Below are positions 7,680-16,070 of a stretch of DNA of 28,967 nt, piece after piece. Numbering within the stretch: position 1 is the stretch's first letter; every line of letters starts with the position of its first letter. The notes under the pieces are model-generated. The model ran no database searches and was not told the origin of the DNA. It saw only the letters and a list, made by a program, of their open reading frames with translations. Location of the stretch: contig CAAFRY010000145.1 in assembly GCA_900765525.1 (NCBI GenBank), positions 1 through 28,967 on the forward strand, read 5' to 3'. Origin of the DNA: an uncultured Blautia sp. (GTDB lineage Bacteria > Bacillota > Clostridia > Lachnospirales > Lachnospiraceae). The position numbers and the translations under genes were made by a program.

Positions 7680-10544
7680 ATGGATGGAAGACCGGAGGAA
7701 AATATTCAGGTAACCCTTTTAGGGCGGCCTATGGTAAAAAAGGATGGAAAGCCTGTGAATTTTCCTTACCAAAAGGTAGAAGGACTGTTTTATTATTTAT
7801 GCATCAATAAAAATATTACAAGAAGTCAGGCCATAGGAGTTTTGTGGGCTGGCAGCAGCCAGGAAGCGGCCCGGAAAAACCTGCGGGATGCCATCTATAA
7901 TATCCGAAAGCTGCTGGGCCAGGAAATTCTCTCCGTGGAGGGCAATACAGGAATTATCTTTGACCCGCTGAAAAAGGTGTGGCTGGACACAGAACATGTG
8001 ACAAAAGACAATGTTCTGCGTCTGTGGCAGGGAGAATTTTTAGAGTTCTTTTTTGTAAAAAACTGTTACGAATATGAAGAGTGGGCGGAGACTCAGCGGA
8101 GAGAAATCCAGAGAAAGCTTCAGAGACTTTTGTCTGTGCGGATTTTCCAGTTTAAAAGCGATGAGAAAGGGGAAATCCTGGAACAGGCCAGCCGATTGCT
8201 GATAAAATATAAAGTTCTGGACGAAGAGCTGTACCGCAGCCTGATGAAAAAATTGGCGGAAGCGGGAAGATATGGGGAAGCCCAAAATCTGTACCGGGAT
8301 TTAAAAGAGATGCTGAGAACCGAGATTGACACCGGGCCAGAGGGGGAAACCAAAAATCTTTTTGATAAAATCGAAGATATGAAGCGGCAGGAAAACAGGG
8401 TTTTCCAGGAGGGAGAGGACTATTTCTTCGGCAGGAAGGATATTTTGTACAGAATTTATTCGGAGCTTTGCTATGGAGACCAGGGAACCCGCCAGTCTCC
8501 CCATTCCTTCCTTTTATGCGGAGAGACCGGAGTGGGAAAGAGTATGCTTTTGCATAGAATCCGCCAGCTTTTAGAGGAATCCGGGTATTTGATGTTTTCC
8601 TGGGAATGCTGCCAGACGGAAAAGGAACTGTATCTAAAACCCTGGTATGGTATTATGGAGAAAGTGGATGAATACTGCCGGATGAACCAAGTCCAGGTGG
8701 AATCCCCTACAGGTATCCTGCTGGAGCAGAAGGTATTGGAGAACCGCCTTTTTATGACAAGATTTGAGATTCTCACGGAAACGGTTTTCCGTTACCTGTG
8801 GCGATACTTTAAAGGCAAAGAGATTATTCTGTTCTTTGATGATATTCAGTGGATGGACGATATGAGTCTGAAGCTTCTGGGAAACCTGCTGTTTCGCCTG
8901 GGGAACCAGCAGCTTAGAGTCATTGCCGCTGTGAGAGAGGAGAATCAGGAAGAACTTAGCGGATTCAAGATTCCTCTGGTGGGAAGAGGGATTTTAAAGG
9001 AGGTAATGGTTTCTCCTTTTACCTGGGAGGAGGCGCTGCAGATTTCCCGGGATACGGGAAGGGAAGGTCAGATTCCGGAAGCCAGGGTAGAAGAGATTTA
9101 TAAGAGAACCCAGGGAAATCCTTTGTTTTACATGGAGGCTCTGAGGCTGCTGAGAGAGGGCGGCCAGGATATAGAATTTACCGATAAGCTGTCATACGTT
9201 ATAGAGGGCAGGCTTATGGCTTTGAAAAAGGAAGAGCTGCAGGTTCTGAAGGCCTTATCTGTATTTTCTGTATCGGTTCCCTGTGAAGATATTGAAGCAG
9301 TGCTGAATGCGGAAAGACAGATGATACAGAAGGCGCTGGCCGGCCTGTTGGATGCCAGGATGATTTTTGAACGGTTTGCCAAAGGGCGGGTCAGTTACGA
9401 ATTCCGGCATAAAGTAATCCAGGAATATGTGTACAACAGCCTTTCTAAGGAAAAGCAAATGCTATACCATTACCGAGCTGCTGACTATTATGAAAAACAG
9501 TACAATGTACGCAGCAGTATGGAGCTTTGCTCTCTTCTGATTTACCACTGCCAAAAATGTGGGGACAGGTATAAGGCCCTGGATTATAAGGTAAAATATC
9601 TGGAACCATTTTATCGCATTACCTATGACTATTACCCTATTCTGGCCAGAAAGGTTAAGTTCCGGCCAAAAATAAACGGATACCAGGCCAAGGAGGACGA
9701 GCTGGGAGAATTAGCCAGGGAGATTGAAAGAGAGTGGGAAAAGGATTCTTCCATGGCTCCTGTTTACATGAGAGTGGAATATCTCCTGGGAAGGTATGAA
9801 ATGTATACAGAGGCCTTCAGCCAGGGAATTATCCACATTTACAACAGTCTTCAGCTGGCCTTAAAGCTGGGACACAGGGATTATATTTTTTATAATTATA
9901 TGCAGCTAATCCTATATGGGGAGATGACAGGGAAGACTGCCATAACCCTGGAATACCTCCATACCTGCTGGGAGTTTATAAAAGACTGTGCCACCCCCCG
10001 TGCAGAGGAGGCTTGTATGCTGAAACGCCATCAAGCCCAGTACCTGATGGGAGAGGGAAAAACAGAGGAGGCTCTTGAAATCCTGAGACAAGCTGTGGAG
10101 GAACTGGAAAAGGGAGGCAGAGAAAATCCGATTTTTATTGAGCTGGCTATGTGCTGCCATGTCCAGGGAATCTGCTATATGCGGGAAAGTAAATGGGAAG
10201 AGGCCTGGTCTTCTCTGGAAAAGGCATCCAAGCTGGGAGAACAGTATCTTCATTCCGGAGAGGAAGGGATTTTTTATGGAGATGCTGCTATAGCTCTGGC
10301 CCATATGGGACAATTTGAGGAGTCCAAAGTGCTTATTGAAAAGGCCAGGAAGTGTTTTAAGGATATATCTTCTCTTTGGGGCGAGGCGGATACGGAACTT
10401 TCCAATGCCGTATGGGCCGGGTGCCAGCACCGGGAACAGGAATATAGAAACTCTATGAAAATTGCAAAGGAAATTGCAAAAAAGCTGGGCAGCGCCTATT
10501 TGTGGGAGAAAATCGAAGATACGGAAAAGGCAGGACTTTTATAG
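7680..10544 (+). CDS. SARP/AfsR-like transcriptional regulator: winged helix + BTAD + AAA ATPase + TPR-like repeats
   Basis: This 954-residue regulator has an OmpR-type winged helix (about 10-95), with the SQEAARKNLRDAIYNIRKLLG helix pair typical of SARP proteins. A BTAD helical domain follows (about 100-235, ending NLYRDLKEMLRTEIDTGPEGET). Next is an AAA/STAND ATPase with Walker A GETGVGKS (near 282) and Walker B IILFFDDIQWMDD (near 381-393), and then about 400 residues of helical TPR-type repeats. Such proteins activate transcription by binding 11-bp-spaced direct repeats near the -35 box. I chose ATG 7680 over GTG 7671 because AGGGTG lies upstream. It directly precedes the catabolic operon and is its best candidate activator; the ligand is unknown. 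Confidence 0.87.
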   Translation: MDGRPEENIQVTLLGRPMVKKDGKPVNFPYQKVEGLFYYLCINKNITRSQAIGVLWAGSSQEAARKNLRDAIYNIRKLLGQEILSVEGNTGIIFDPLKKVWLDTEHVTKDNVLRLWQGEFLEFFFVKNCYEYEEWAETQRREIQRKLQRLLSVRIFQFKSDEKGEILEQASRLLIKYKVLDEELYRSLMKKLAEAGRYGEAQNLYRDLKEMLRTEIDTGPEGETKNLFDKIEDMKRQENRVFQEGEDYFFGRKDILYRIYSELCYGDQGTRQSPHSFLLCGETGVGKSMLLHRIRQLLEESGYLMFSWECCQTEKELYLKPWYGIMEKVDEYCRMNQVQVESPTGILLEQKVLENRLFMTRFEILTETVFRYLWRYFKGKEIILFFDDIQWMDDMSLKLLGNLLFRLGNQQLRVIAAVREENQEELSGFKIPLVGRGILKEVMVSPFTWEEALQISRDTGREGQIPEARVEEIYKRTQGNPLFYMEALRLLREGGQDIEFTDKLSYVIEGRLMALKKEELQVLKALSVFSVSVPCEDIEAVLNAERQMIQKALAGLLDARMIFERFAKGRVSYEFRHKVIQEYVYNSLSKEKQMLYHYRAADYYEKQYNVRSSMELCSLLIYHCQKCGDRYKALDYKVKYLEPFYRITYDYYPILARKVKFRPKINGYQAKEDELGELAREIEREWEKDSSMAPVYMRVEYLLGRYEMYTEAFSQGIIHIYNSLQLALKLGHRDYIFYNYMQLILYGEMTGKTAITLEYLHTCWEFIKDCATPRAEEACMLKRHQAQYLMGEGKTEEALEILRQAVEELEKGGRENPIFIELAMCCHVQGICYMRESKWEEAWSSLEKASKLGEQYLHSGEEGIFYGDAAIALAHMGQFEESKVLIEKARKCFKDISSLWGEADTELSNAVWAGCQHREQEYRNSMKIAKEIAKKLGSAYLWEKIEDTEKAGLL

Positions 10545-10591
10545 AAATAAGGTTCTGCCTTTTCTTCTACAGACATTTTTCCGACAGGTAT

Positions 10592-10619
10592 TTGATAAAA
10601 AGAGAGAAGTATATAAAAT
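10592..10619 (+). promoter_or_regulatory. Candidate promoter for the catabolic operon (upstream of ridA)
   Basis: TTGATA (10592-10597) and TAAAAT (10614-10619) are separated by 16 bases in the 99-base gap between the regulator and ridA. GACA at 10572 and 10583 and GATA at 10594 are spaced 11 bases apart, a faint echo of SARP-type repeat geometry. The second point is weak. Confidence 0.45.
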
Positions 10620-10643
10620 ATTTGAAGTACGGGAGGAATTTAC

Positions 10644-11024
10644 ATGAAAAAACAGATTTTTACACCGAAAGGAATGAAAGTTTTCGGCGGTCCTGTGGCA
10701 GAGGCTGTAATTTCGGGAGGTTTTGCCTTTATATCCGGACAGATTGCCCTCAATCCAGAAACAGGTGAGGTGATTCACGGGACCATTCAGGAGGAAACCC
10801 GCCAGGCCCTCAGCAATCTGAAGCTGATTATAGAGGAAATGGGAGCTTCTATGGAGGATGTGGTGAAGTGTGACGTTTTCCTGTCCACAATGGAGGATTT
10901 CGACGCTATGAATGTGATTTACGAAGAGTTTTTTGGCAATGAGTGTCCTCCGGCCAGGTCCGGTGTAGCCCTGGAGCTGTGGGGCGGAATGAAAATAGAA
11001 GTCAGTGCTATTGTAAAATTATAG
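10644..11024 (+). CDS. ridA: RidA (YjgF/YER057c/UK114) family enamine/imine deaminase
   Basis: This soluble trimeric enzyme family hydrolyses reactive 2-aminoacrylate-type enamines/imines to keto acids and ammonia. The 126 residues are the normal length. The catalytic arginine aligns at R105 in PPARSGV, and the GFAFISGQIALNPETGE start and C-terminal MKIEVSAIVKL strand are family signatures. GGGAGGA precedes the ATG. It is the first gene of the operon, 11 bases before MttB-like 1. Its presence suggests that an enzyme in the pathway (lyase or dehydratase) releases an unstable enamine or imine. A pathway-specific RidA paralogue is more likely than the housekeeping copy. Confidence 0.93.
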   Translation: MKKQIFTPKGMKVFGGPVAEAVISGGFAFISGQIALNPETGEVIHGTIQEETRQALSNLKLIIEEMGASMEDVVKCDVFLSTMEDFDAMNVIYEEFFGNECPPARSGVALELWGGMKIEVSAIVKL

Positions 11025-11035
11025 GAGGTGAAGGT

Positions 11036-12430
11036 ATGATTCTGAGACAGGTGAAGCGTCAGGAACTGGAAACCATTCATGAGAAAACCTTATATGTATT
11101 GGAGCATATAGGGGTGGATTTTGAACATCAGGAACTGTTGGAGCTGTTTAAAAAGCGTGGTATCAAGGTACAGGGAAACCGGGTGTTTTTCTCAGGGAAA
11201 GATGTAGAGGAAGGTCTTTCTACCTTACTGCCCAGCTTTGTCCTGAAGACTCCTTATGAGGAATTGAAGATTGGAGAAGGGGGACAGGCTATCTGCTCTG
11301 CTTCCGGTGCCAGAAAGATTTTAGAGAAGGGGCAGGTCCGGGACGCTTCCCCGGAGGATTATGTGAAAATAAGAAAGCTGGATGCTTCCAGTCCTATGAT
11401 AAATCTTACCAGCTCTCCATTGACCTATGTGCGGGATTTCCCTGGGGACAGAAGCGAGGTTATCAAAGGAGCCCTTTCTCTGAAATATTCCACTCATCCG
11501 GTAATCATGTCCTGCTTCGGAAAGAAGGACGCAGAGGAAACGATTCAGCTAGCCAGAGATTTTTATGATACGGACGAAGGCTATTATACTATTGGCGTAG
11601 GAAATGTGATTTCCCCTCTCCGCTATGCATGGGAGGATGTGGAGGCCCAGCTGGCCTACACCAAGAGAAATCTGCCGGTAGTCATTGCCTGCTGTTCTAT
11701 ACCAGGCATGACCAGCCCCATTACCTTAGGAGGAACCATTGTACAGAACAATGCGGAGGTTCTTGCAGGGGTTCTCATGACTCAGTTCGTCAATCCGGGG
11801 GCTCCGGTGGTTTACGGCAATACTACCTATGTGTCCAATATGAGAAAAGCCAGCCCTGTATCCTGGGGCTGTGAGGAGGCTGTATTTATCCAGTACGCCA
11901 AAGCTATGGCTGATTTCTACGGATTGCCCTGCCGTACCGGCGGTTCCCTTTCTATGGGCAAAGAGCTGGATTACCAAAACGGAGCGGAGACAGCCATGTC
12001 CCTGATGACAAGCCTGGATGTGGGTTCAGACTTTATTTTCCATTCCTTCGGTGAAATGGACGGATTAAATGTATTCAGTTTTGAGAAATATGTGCTGGAT
12101 GAGCAGATAATGGAGGCCAGAAAAGCGGCGGAGGCCATAGATATTTTCTCTTCAGAGGATATGAGCCTAGAATCCATGGAAGAAGAAGGGCCGGGAGGAA
12201 ATTATCTTCTGGAGGAAGAGACCATGGAGCTTTACCGGGAGGAAATCTATTATCCGGAGCTTTATAATATAGAAAACTATGATGAATGGCAGAGAAACGG
12301 AAGAATTTCTGTAGAGGAAAAAGCAGCAGAAAGAGTGAAGAAACGTCTGGAGGAATATCAGGCACCAGAGTATTCAGAGAGACAGAAACAGATACTAAAC
12401 CAGGCTCTGAAAGGCTTTGAGCATTTATAG
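11036..12430 (+). CDS. MttB-superfamily (trimethylamine methyltransferase-like) protein 1, non-pyrrolysine
   Basis: This 464-residue protein belongs to the MttB family, whose members move a methyl group from a quaternary or tertiary amine to a corrinoid protein (trimethylamine, glycine betaine, proline betaine, carnitine). The start IHEKTLYVLEHIGVDFEH and the core CCSIPGMTSPITLGGTIVQNNAEVLAG are characteristic. The frame contains no in-frame TAG, so it is a non-pyrrolysine type like MtgB and MtpB. The start at ATG 11036 follows GGAGGTGAAG. No corrinoid protein or MtgA/MtqA partner is encoded in the window, so the acceptor must lie elsewhere, or the function differs. It is closely similar to MttB-like 2 downstream, and the two probably arose by duplication. 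Confidence 0.88.
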   Translation: MILRQVKRQELETIHEKTLYVLEHIGVDFEHQELLELFKKRGIKVQGNRVFFSGKDVEEGLSTLLPSFVLKTPYEELKIGEGGQAICSASGARKILEKGQVRDASPEDYVKIRKLDASSPMINLTSSPLTYVRDFPGDRSEVIKGALSLKYSTHPVIMSCFGKKDAEETIQLARDFYDTDEGYYTIGVGNVISPLRYAWEDVEAQLAYTKRNLPVVIACCSIPGMTSPITLGGTIVQNNAEVLAGVLMTQFVNPGAPVVYGNTTYVSNMRKASPVSWGCEEAVFIQYAKAMADFYGLPCRTGGSLSMGKELDYQNGAETAMSLMTSLDVGSDFIFHSFGEMDGLNVFSFEKYVLDEQIMEARKAAEAIDIFSSEDMSLESMEEEGPGGNYLLEEETMELYREEIYYPELYNIENYDEWQRNGRISVEEKAAERVKKRLEEYQAPEYSERQKQILNQALKGFEHL

Positions 12431-12447
12431 AAAATAGAGGAGGGCTT

Positions 12448-14730
12448 ATGGCAAAAAAACTGAGATATGTGGGAAAATCCCTTTCCAATGCGGATGTATA
12501 CGGTAAGGTCACGGGAAGCCTGGAATATTGTAAGGATATGCAGGGGGGACAGACCCTTTATATGGCCCTGAAGCACTCGGATATTGCCCACGGCCTGATT
12601 CAGACCATTGACTGCGCTAAGGCCAAAGAGGTACCGGGCGTAGTGAAAATTTATACCTGGGAGAATACGCCGGACACACTATATGACAGAGGAAGAGTGG
12701 CCCATTACGAACAGATGCCTAATCAAGAAAGGCTTTTCGATGCTCATGTGCGGTTTTGGGGAGAGCGGGTAGCTGCTGTGGTAGCTGTAAGTCAGGAAGC
12801 GGCCTGCCGGGCTGTTGATTTGATTCAGGTGACTTACCAGACGCTTCCTGGGGCGATTACTGCGGATGAGGCGGAAGCTCCTCAGGCGCCGAAAATCCAT
12901 CCGGAGGGAAATGTTTATACTGCTCCTGTCCAGGACAGAGGAGATTATAGCTCACTGAAAGAGGGGGAAATATTTAAAACCTACACTCACATTGGCAGAA
13001 TGACCCATCTTTCCATGGAAACCAGCTGCACTCTGGCCCGTTATGATAAAGGGACAGGAAGACTTACGGTATATACCGGCTGTCAGACGGTTTTCGGTAT
13101 ACGCTCCACCCTTGCTGATTTTTTAGGGATGCCTTACAGCAAAGTGCGGGTGGTGAAAGCTCCCATGGGCGGTTCTTTTGGCTGTAAGCAGGAAACTCTT
13201 ACAGAGCCTTTGGCAGCTTATGCGGCCAGAGACCTGAAGGCAGAGGTACTCCTCTCCTATACCAGAGAGGAGCAGATTCAGAATACCATGCTGAAGCACA
13301 GCCTGGATGAATGGGTGGAATCCAGAATAACCAAAGAGGGAAAGCTTCTTGGGCTGTCTTTTAAAGCGAGGCTGGACAGTGGTGCCTATCAGACCGTATC
13401 CCCTTCCTACTGCAGGACCATAGGAGGCAAGCTGGGAAAGGTGTATAACATTCCTCATCTTCATTTCGAGGGAAAGGCTGTATGTACCAACACTCCGGTA
13501 AACGGAAGCTTTCGAAGCTGGGGCTCCTGTGAGGTGGCTATGGGATTAGAAACCCATATGAACCAAGCGGCGGAAAAGCTGGGCATAGACCCGGTGGAAT
13601 TCCGGTTGAGAAATGTGTTGGAGCCCTATGCTCCGGAGAAGATGCACCATACCCATGTGGGGAATGTTCATTTCCGGGAATGTCTGACAAAAGGTGCGGA
13701 AAAGTTTGACTGGACCAGGCGCAGACAGGAGTGTGAGAAGAGGAATAAGGCCGGCGGAAGATACCGGTACGGCAGCGGCATGGCCCTGTACTCCCACACC
13801 AGCTCCTTTTATCCCTACCAGACAGACGTGGCTACAGCCATTGCCAGACTGCAGGAGGACGGTACGGTTATCATCCATGTAGGTATTCACGACCACGGCT
13901 GCGGCACAGTTATGGCGATGAAAAAGATTGCTGCGGAAATTCTGGAAATTGATTTAGAAAAAGTGGAGGTATTTGAGGCAGATACCCAGGTTACTATGTA
14001 TGATTACGGCTGTTATGCCAGCCGTACTGTATATGTGCTGGGAAAAGCCGTGGAAGAGTGTACCAGAAGGCTTCTGGAGCTGGGGAGAAAAACAGCGGCC
14101 GCCATGTTTCAGTGTATGGAAAGCGCTGTGAAATACCAGGACGGAGAGTTCTATCTGGAAACAGAGCCTTCTAAACGAGGGGATTTAAGACAGGTATCGG
14201 AGTATGCCCTGTCTGTCCAGGGAAAGGATATATATCAGGTATGCACGGTAAATTCCCGGGAAAATCCAGGTACAGCGGCAGCTCATTTCACTATGGTCCG
14301 GGTAGATACCTATACCGGAGCCGTGAAGGTGCTGAACTGCCTGTCTGTTCATGACATCGGCAGAGCCATTAACCCGGATATGTGCATAGGCCAGGTGGGA
14401 AGCGGTATTCAGCAGGGAATGGGAATGGCTCTGTGTGAGGAAATTAAGATACATCCCCAGACAGGACAGACCCTTATTACCAATTTCAAAAACTATGAGG
14501 TAACCAATGCAGTGGATATGCCGGAATATGACGTATTATTCATAGAAGAACCAGAAGAGTACGGCCCCTTTGGAGCAAAGGCCATCGGTGAGGTTGTGGT
14601 GGTTCCTGTGGCTCCGGCTATTGTGGCAGCAGTAAACCAGGCCCTGGGAACGGAGATAGGAAGCGTTCCCATTACGAGAGAGATTATTTTGGAAGAACTG
14701 GAAAAGCAAGAAAGGAGCCGGAAATCATGA
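12448..14730 (+). CDS. Molybdenum hydroxylase, large (Mo-binding) subunit, xanthine dehydrogenase family
   Basis: This is the catalytic subunit (760 residues) of a three-part molybdopterin enzyme that hydroxylates electron-poor heterocycles or aldehydes with water-derived oxygen. Visible motifs: the N-terminal GKVTGSLEYCKDM, the GGSFGCKQE pterin-site loop, RSWGSCEVAMGLE, and the catalytic Glu at about residue 715 in GAKAIGEVVVVPVAPAI. The expected xanthine-binding residues cannot be confirmed by eye, so the substrate is open: purine, nicotinate-type ring, imidazole or thiohydantoin are all possible. The start follows GAGGAGG, 17 bases after MttB-like 1. The stop overlaps the 2Fe-2S subunit (ATGA), as is usual for these operons. 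Confidence 0.93.
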   Translation: MAKKLRYVGKSLSNADVYGKVTGSLEYCKDMQGGQTLYMALKHSDIAHGLIQTIDCAKAKEVPGVVKIYTWENTPDTLYDRGRVAHYEQMPNQERLFDAHVRFWGERVAAVVAVSQEAACRAVDLIQVTYQTLPGAITADEAEAPQAPKIHPEGNVYTAPVQDRGDYSSLKEGEIFKTYTHIGRMTHLSMETSCTLARYDKGTGRLTVYTGCQTVFGIRSTLADFLGMPYSKVRVVKAPMGGSFGCKQETLTEPLAAYAARDLKAEVLLSYTREEQIQNTMLKHSLDEWVESRITKEGKLLGLSFKARLDSGAYQTVSPSYCRTIGGKLGKVYNIPHLHFEGKAVCTNTPVNGSFRSWGSCEVAMGLETHMNQAAEKLGIDPVEFRLRNVLEPYAPEKMHHTHVGNVHFRECLTKGAEKFDWTRRRQECEKRNKAGGRYRYGSGMALYSHTSSFYPYQTDVATAIARLQEDGTVIIHVGIHDHGCGTVMAMKKIAAEILEIDLEKVEVFEADTQVTMYDYGCYASRTVYVLGKAVEECTRRLLELGRKTAAAMFQCMESAVKYQDGEFYLETEPSKRGDLRQVSEYALSVQGKDIYQVCTVNSRENPGTAAAHFTMVRVDTYTGAVKVLNCLSVHDIGRAINPDMCIGQVGSGIQQGMGMALCEEIKIHPQTGQTLITNFKNYEVTNAVDMPEYDVLFIEEPEEYGPFGAKAIGEVVVVPVAPAIVAAVNQALGTEIGSVPITREIILEELEKQERSRKS

Positions 14731-15185
14731 GAATATCTTTTCTGTTAAACGGACGGCCCATGGAGATGGAGGTACAGGGAGAGAGAAGGCTTTTGGATTT
14801 TCTGAGAGAAGATTTGCACCTGACCGGAACCAAGGAGGGCTGCGGAGAAGGGGAATGCGGAGCCTGTACGGTGATACTGGACGGAAAAGCGGTCCATGCC
14901 TGCCTGACTACTGTGGGAGAGCTGGACAACAGTCAGCTCCTTACCATTGAGGGATTGGAACAAAATGGAGAGCTGGACCGTCTGCAGAAGGCTTTTATCA
15001 AGAAAAGCGCCGTACAGTGCGGCTTTTGCACCAGCGGCATGATTATGTCTGCCAAGGCTCTTCTCATGGAAAATCCCCATCCTACCCAGGAGGAGATAAA
15101 GAGGGCTATTGCAGGGAATATCTGCAGGTGTTCCGGTTACAAGGAAATAAAGGCCGCCATAGCTTTGGCAGCAGAGGAGGAGTAG
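14727..15185 (+). CDS. Molybdenum hydroxylase, small [2Fe-2S] subunit
   Basis: This 152-residue electron-transfer subunit carries both [2Fe-2S] sites. The N-terminal plant-ferredoxin-type motif is CGEGECGACTV, followed by a fourth Cys in VHACL. The C-terminal helical site is QCGFCTSGM followed by CRCSGY. It passes electrons from the Mo site to the FAD subunit. Length and motif order match CoxS/XdhC-type small subunits. The ATG overlaps the stop of the large subunit, and AAGGAG lies 10 bases upstream. Very secure. Confidence 0.95.
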   Translation: MRISFLLNGRPMEMEVQGERRLLDFLREDLHLTGTKEGCGEGECGACTVILDGKAVHACLTTVGELDNSQLLTIEGLEQNGELDRLQKAFIKKSAVQCGFCTSGMIMSAKALLMENPHPTQEEIKRAIAGNICRCSGYKEIKAAIALAAEEE

Positions 15186-15188
15186 GGT

Positions 15189-16070
15189 ATGGAACAGGTA
15201 ATCTACAGCCAGCCCACAGATATGGATGGCCTGGCTAGGGCCTTGGGACAGGCCACAGAAAAGACTGTCCTTTTGGGAGGCGGTACGGACCTTCTGATTA
15301 TGATTCAAAAGAAACATCCGCCCATTGACCGGTATATCAGCCTGGGAAAAATCCCGGACCTGGGGAAAATAGAGGAGCAGGATGGATTCTTGAAAATCGG
15401 GGCAATGGCTACTCACCACCAGATTGCCGGGAATCCTCTGGTGGAGAAATATTTTCCTGCTCTGTCCATGGCCTGCAGCCATGTAGGTTCCCAGCAGATT
15501 CGAAACAAGGGGACCATAGGGGGCAGCCTGGCTAATGCTTCTCCTGCAGGAGATATGATGCCCTGTGTGTTTCTCTTTAAAGGAGAGATAGAAATCTATA
15601 ATAAAAACCAGGAATACCGGAGAATTTCAGGGGAGGAATTTTTAATTGGGAACCAGAGAACCGCTCTTTCCCTGGGAGAGGCGGTATCCGCCCTCTGGCT
15701 GCCCATCCGGGAGGAGAGAAAAAGCTGCTTTGTGAAGCTGGGAGCCAGAACCGACGTGACTATTGCACAGATTTCTCTGGCCCTTTCCTGGGAGAAAAAA
15801 GAAAATGCCATAGAAGCGGTGAGAGCTTATTTAGGTGCTGTGGACGTGCGGCCCCTGTATCTTCCGGAGGCAGAGGAGCTGTTATCCGGGGAAATAAGCC
15901 AGGAGAAAAAGGATGCTCTGGCAGAAAGCCTGAGAGCCAGGATACAGGGAATCCGGGAAAGAAGAAAACGGCAGCCCAAGCTTCGCATTACTGAGGCGGA
16001 GCGGCTGTATAAAGAAAGAGCAGTAAAAGGCATAGTTTATGATGCGGCAGAATATATGGAGGAACTATGA
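15189..16070 (+). CDS. Molybdenum hydroxylase, medium FAD-binding subunit
   Basis: This 293-residue CoxM-type FAD subunit takes electrons from the [2Fe-2S] subunit. FAD-binding motifs are LLGGGTDLLIMIQ (about 32-44) and TIGGSLANASPAGDMMP (about 113-129), followed by the CO dehydrogenase flavoprotein C-terminal domain. The flavin would pass electrons to NAD or, as in some anaerobes, to a ferredoxin; the two-cluster ferredoxin-like protein at 6698 is a possible partner. Three bases separate it from the small subunit, and the start overlaps its neighbour's upstream GGAGGAG site. It overlaps the lyase gene by 4 bases (ATGA), so all four genes are translationally coupled. Confidence 0.93.
   Translation: MEQVIYSQPTDMDGLARALGQATEKTVLLGGGTDLLIMIQKKHPPIDRYISLGKIPDLGKIEEQDGFLKIGAMATHHQIAGNPLVEKYFPALSMACSHVGSQQIRNKGTIGGSLANASPAGDMMPCVFLFKGEIEIYNKNQEYRRISGEEFLIGNQRTALSLGEAVSALWLPIREERKSCFVKLGARTDVTIAQISLALSWEKKENAIEAVRAYLGAVDVRPLYLPEAEELLSGEISQEKKDALAESLRARIQGIRERRKRQPKLRITEAERLYKERAVKGIVYDAAEYMEEL

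Noticed and set aside
10569..10601. Three 11-bp-spaced GACA/GACA/GATA units before ridA as a second SARP site
   Set aside because: Only four bases are shared per unit and the sequence differs from the ATAGAA array; three such matches can arise by chance. Kept only as a remark on the promoter.
11036..12430. Pyrrolysine-containing MttB
   Set aside because: Neither MttB-like gene contains an in-frame TAG read through to a longer product; both are full length without one.
14745..15482. A 245-codon open frame on the minus strand across the Mo-hydroxylase small/FAD genes
   Set aside because: It lies opposite two genes with clear Cys and FAD motifs, has no ribosome site or family features, and is explained by codon use of the + strand.
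12448..16070. Anaerobic purine/urate degradation cluster
   Set aside because: Only the xanthine-dehydrogenase-type subunits fit. The diaminopropionate lyase, hydantoinase, SsnA and carbamoyltransferase-type genes usual in such clusters are missing.
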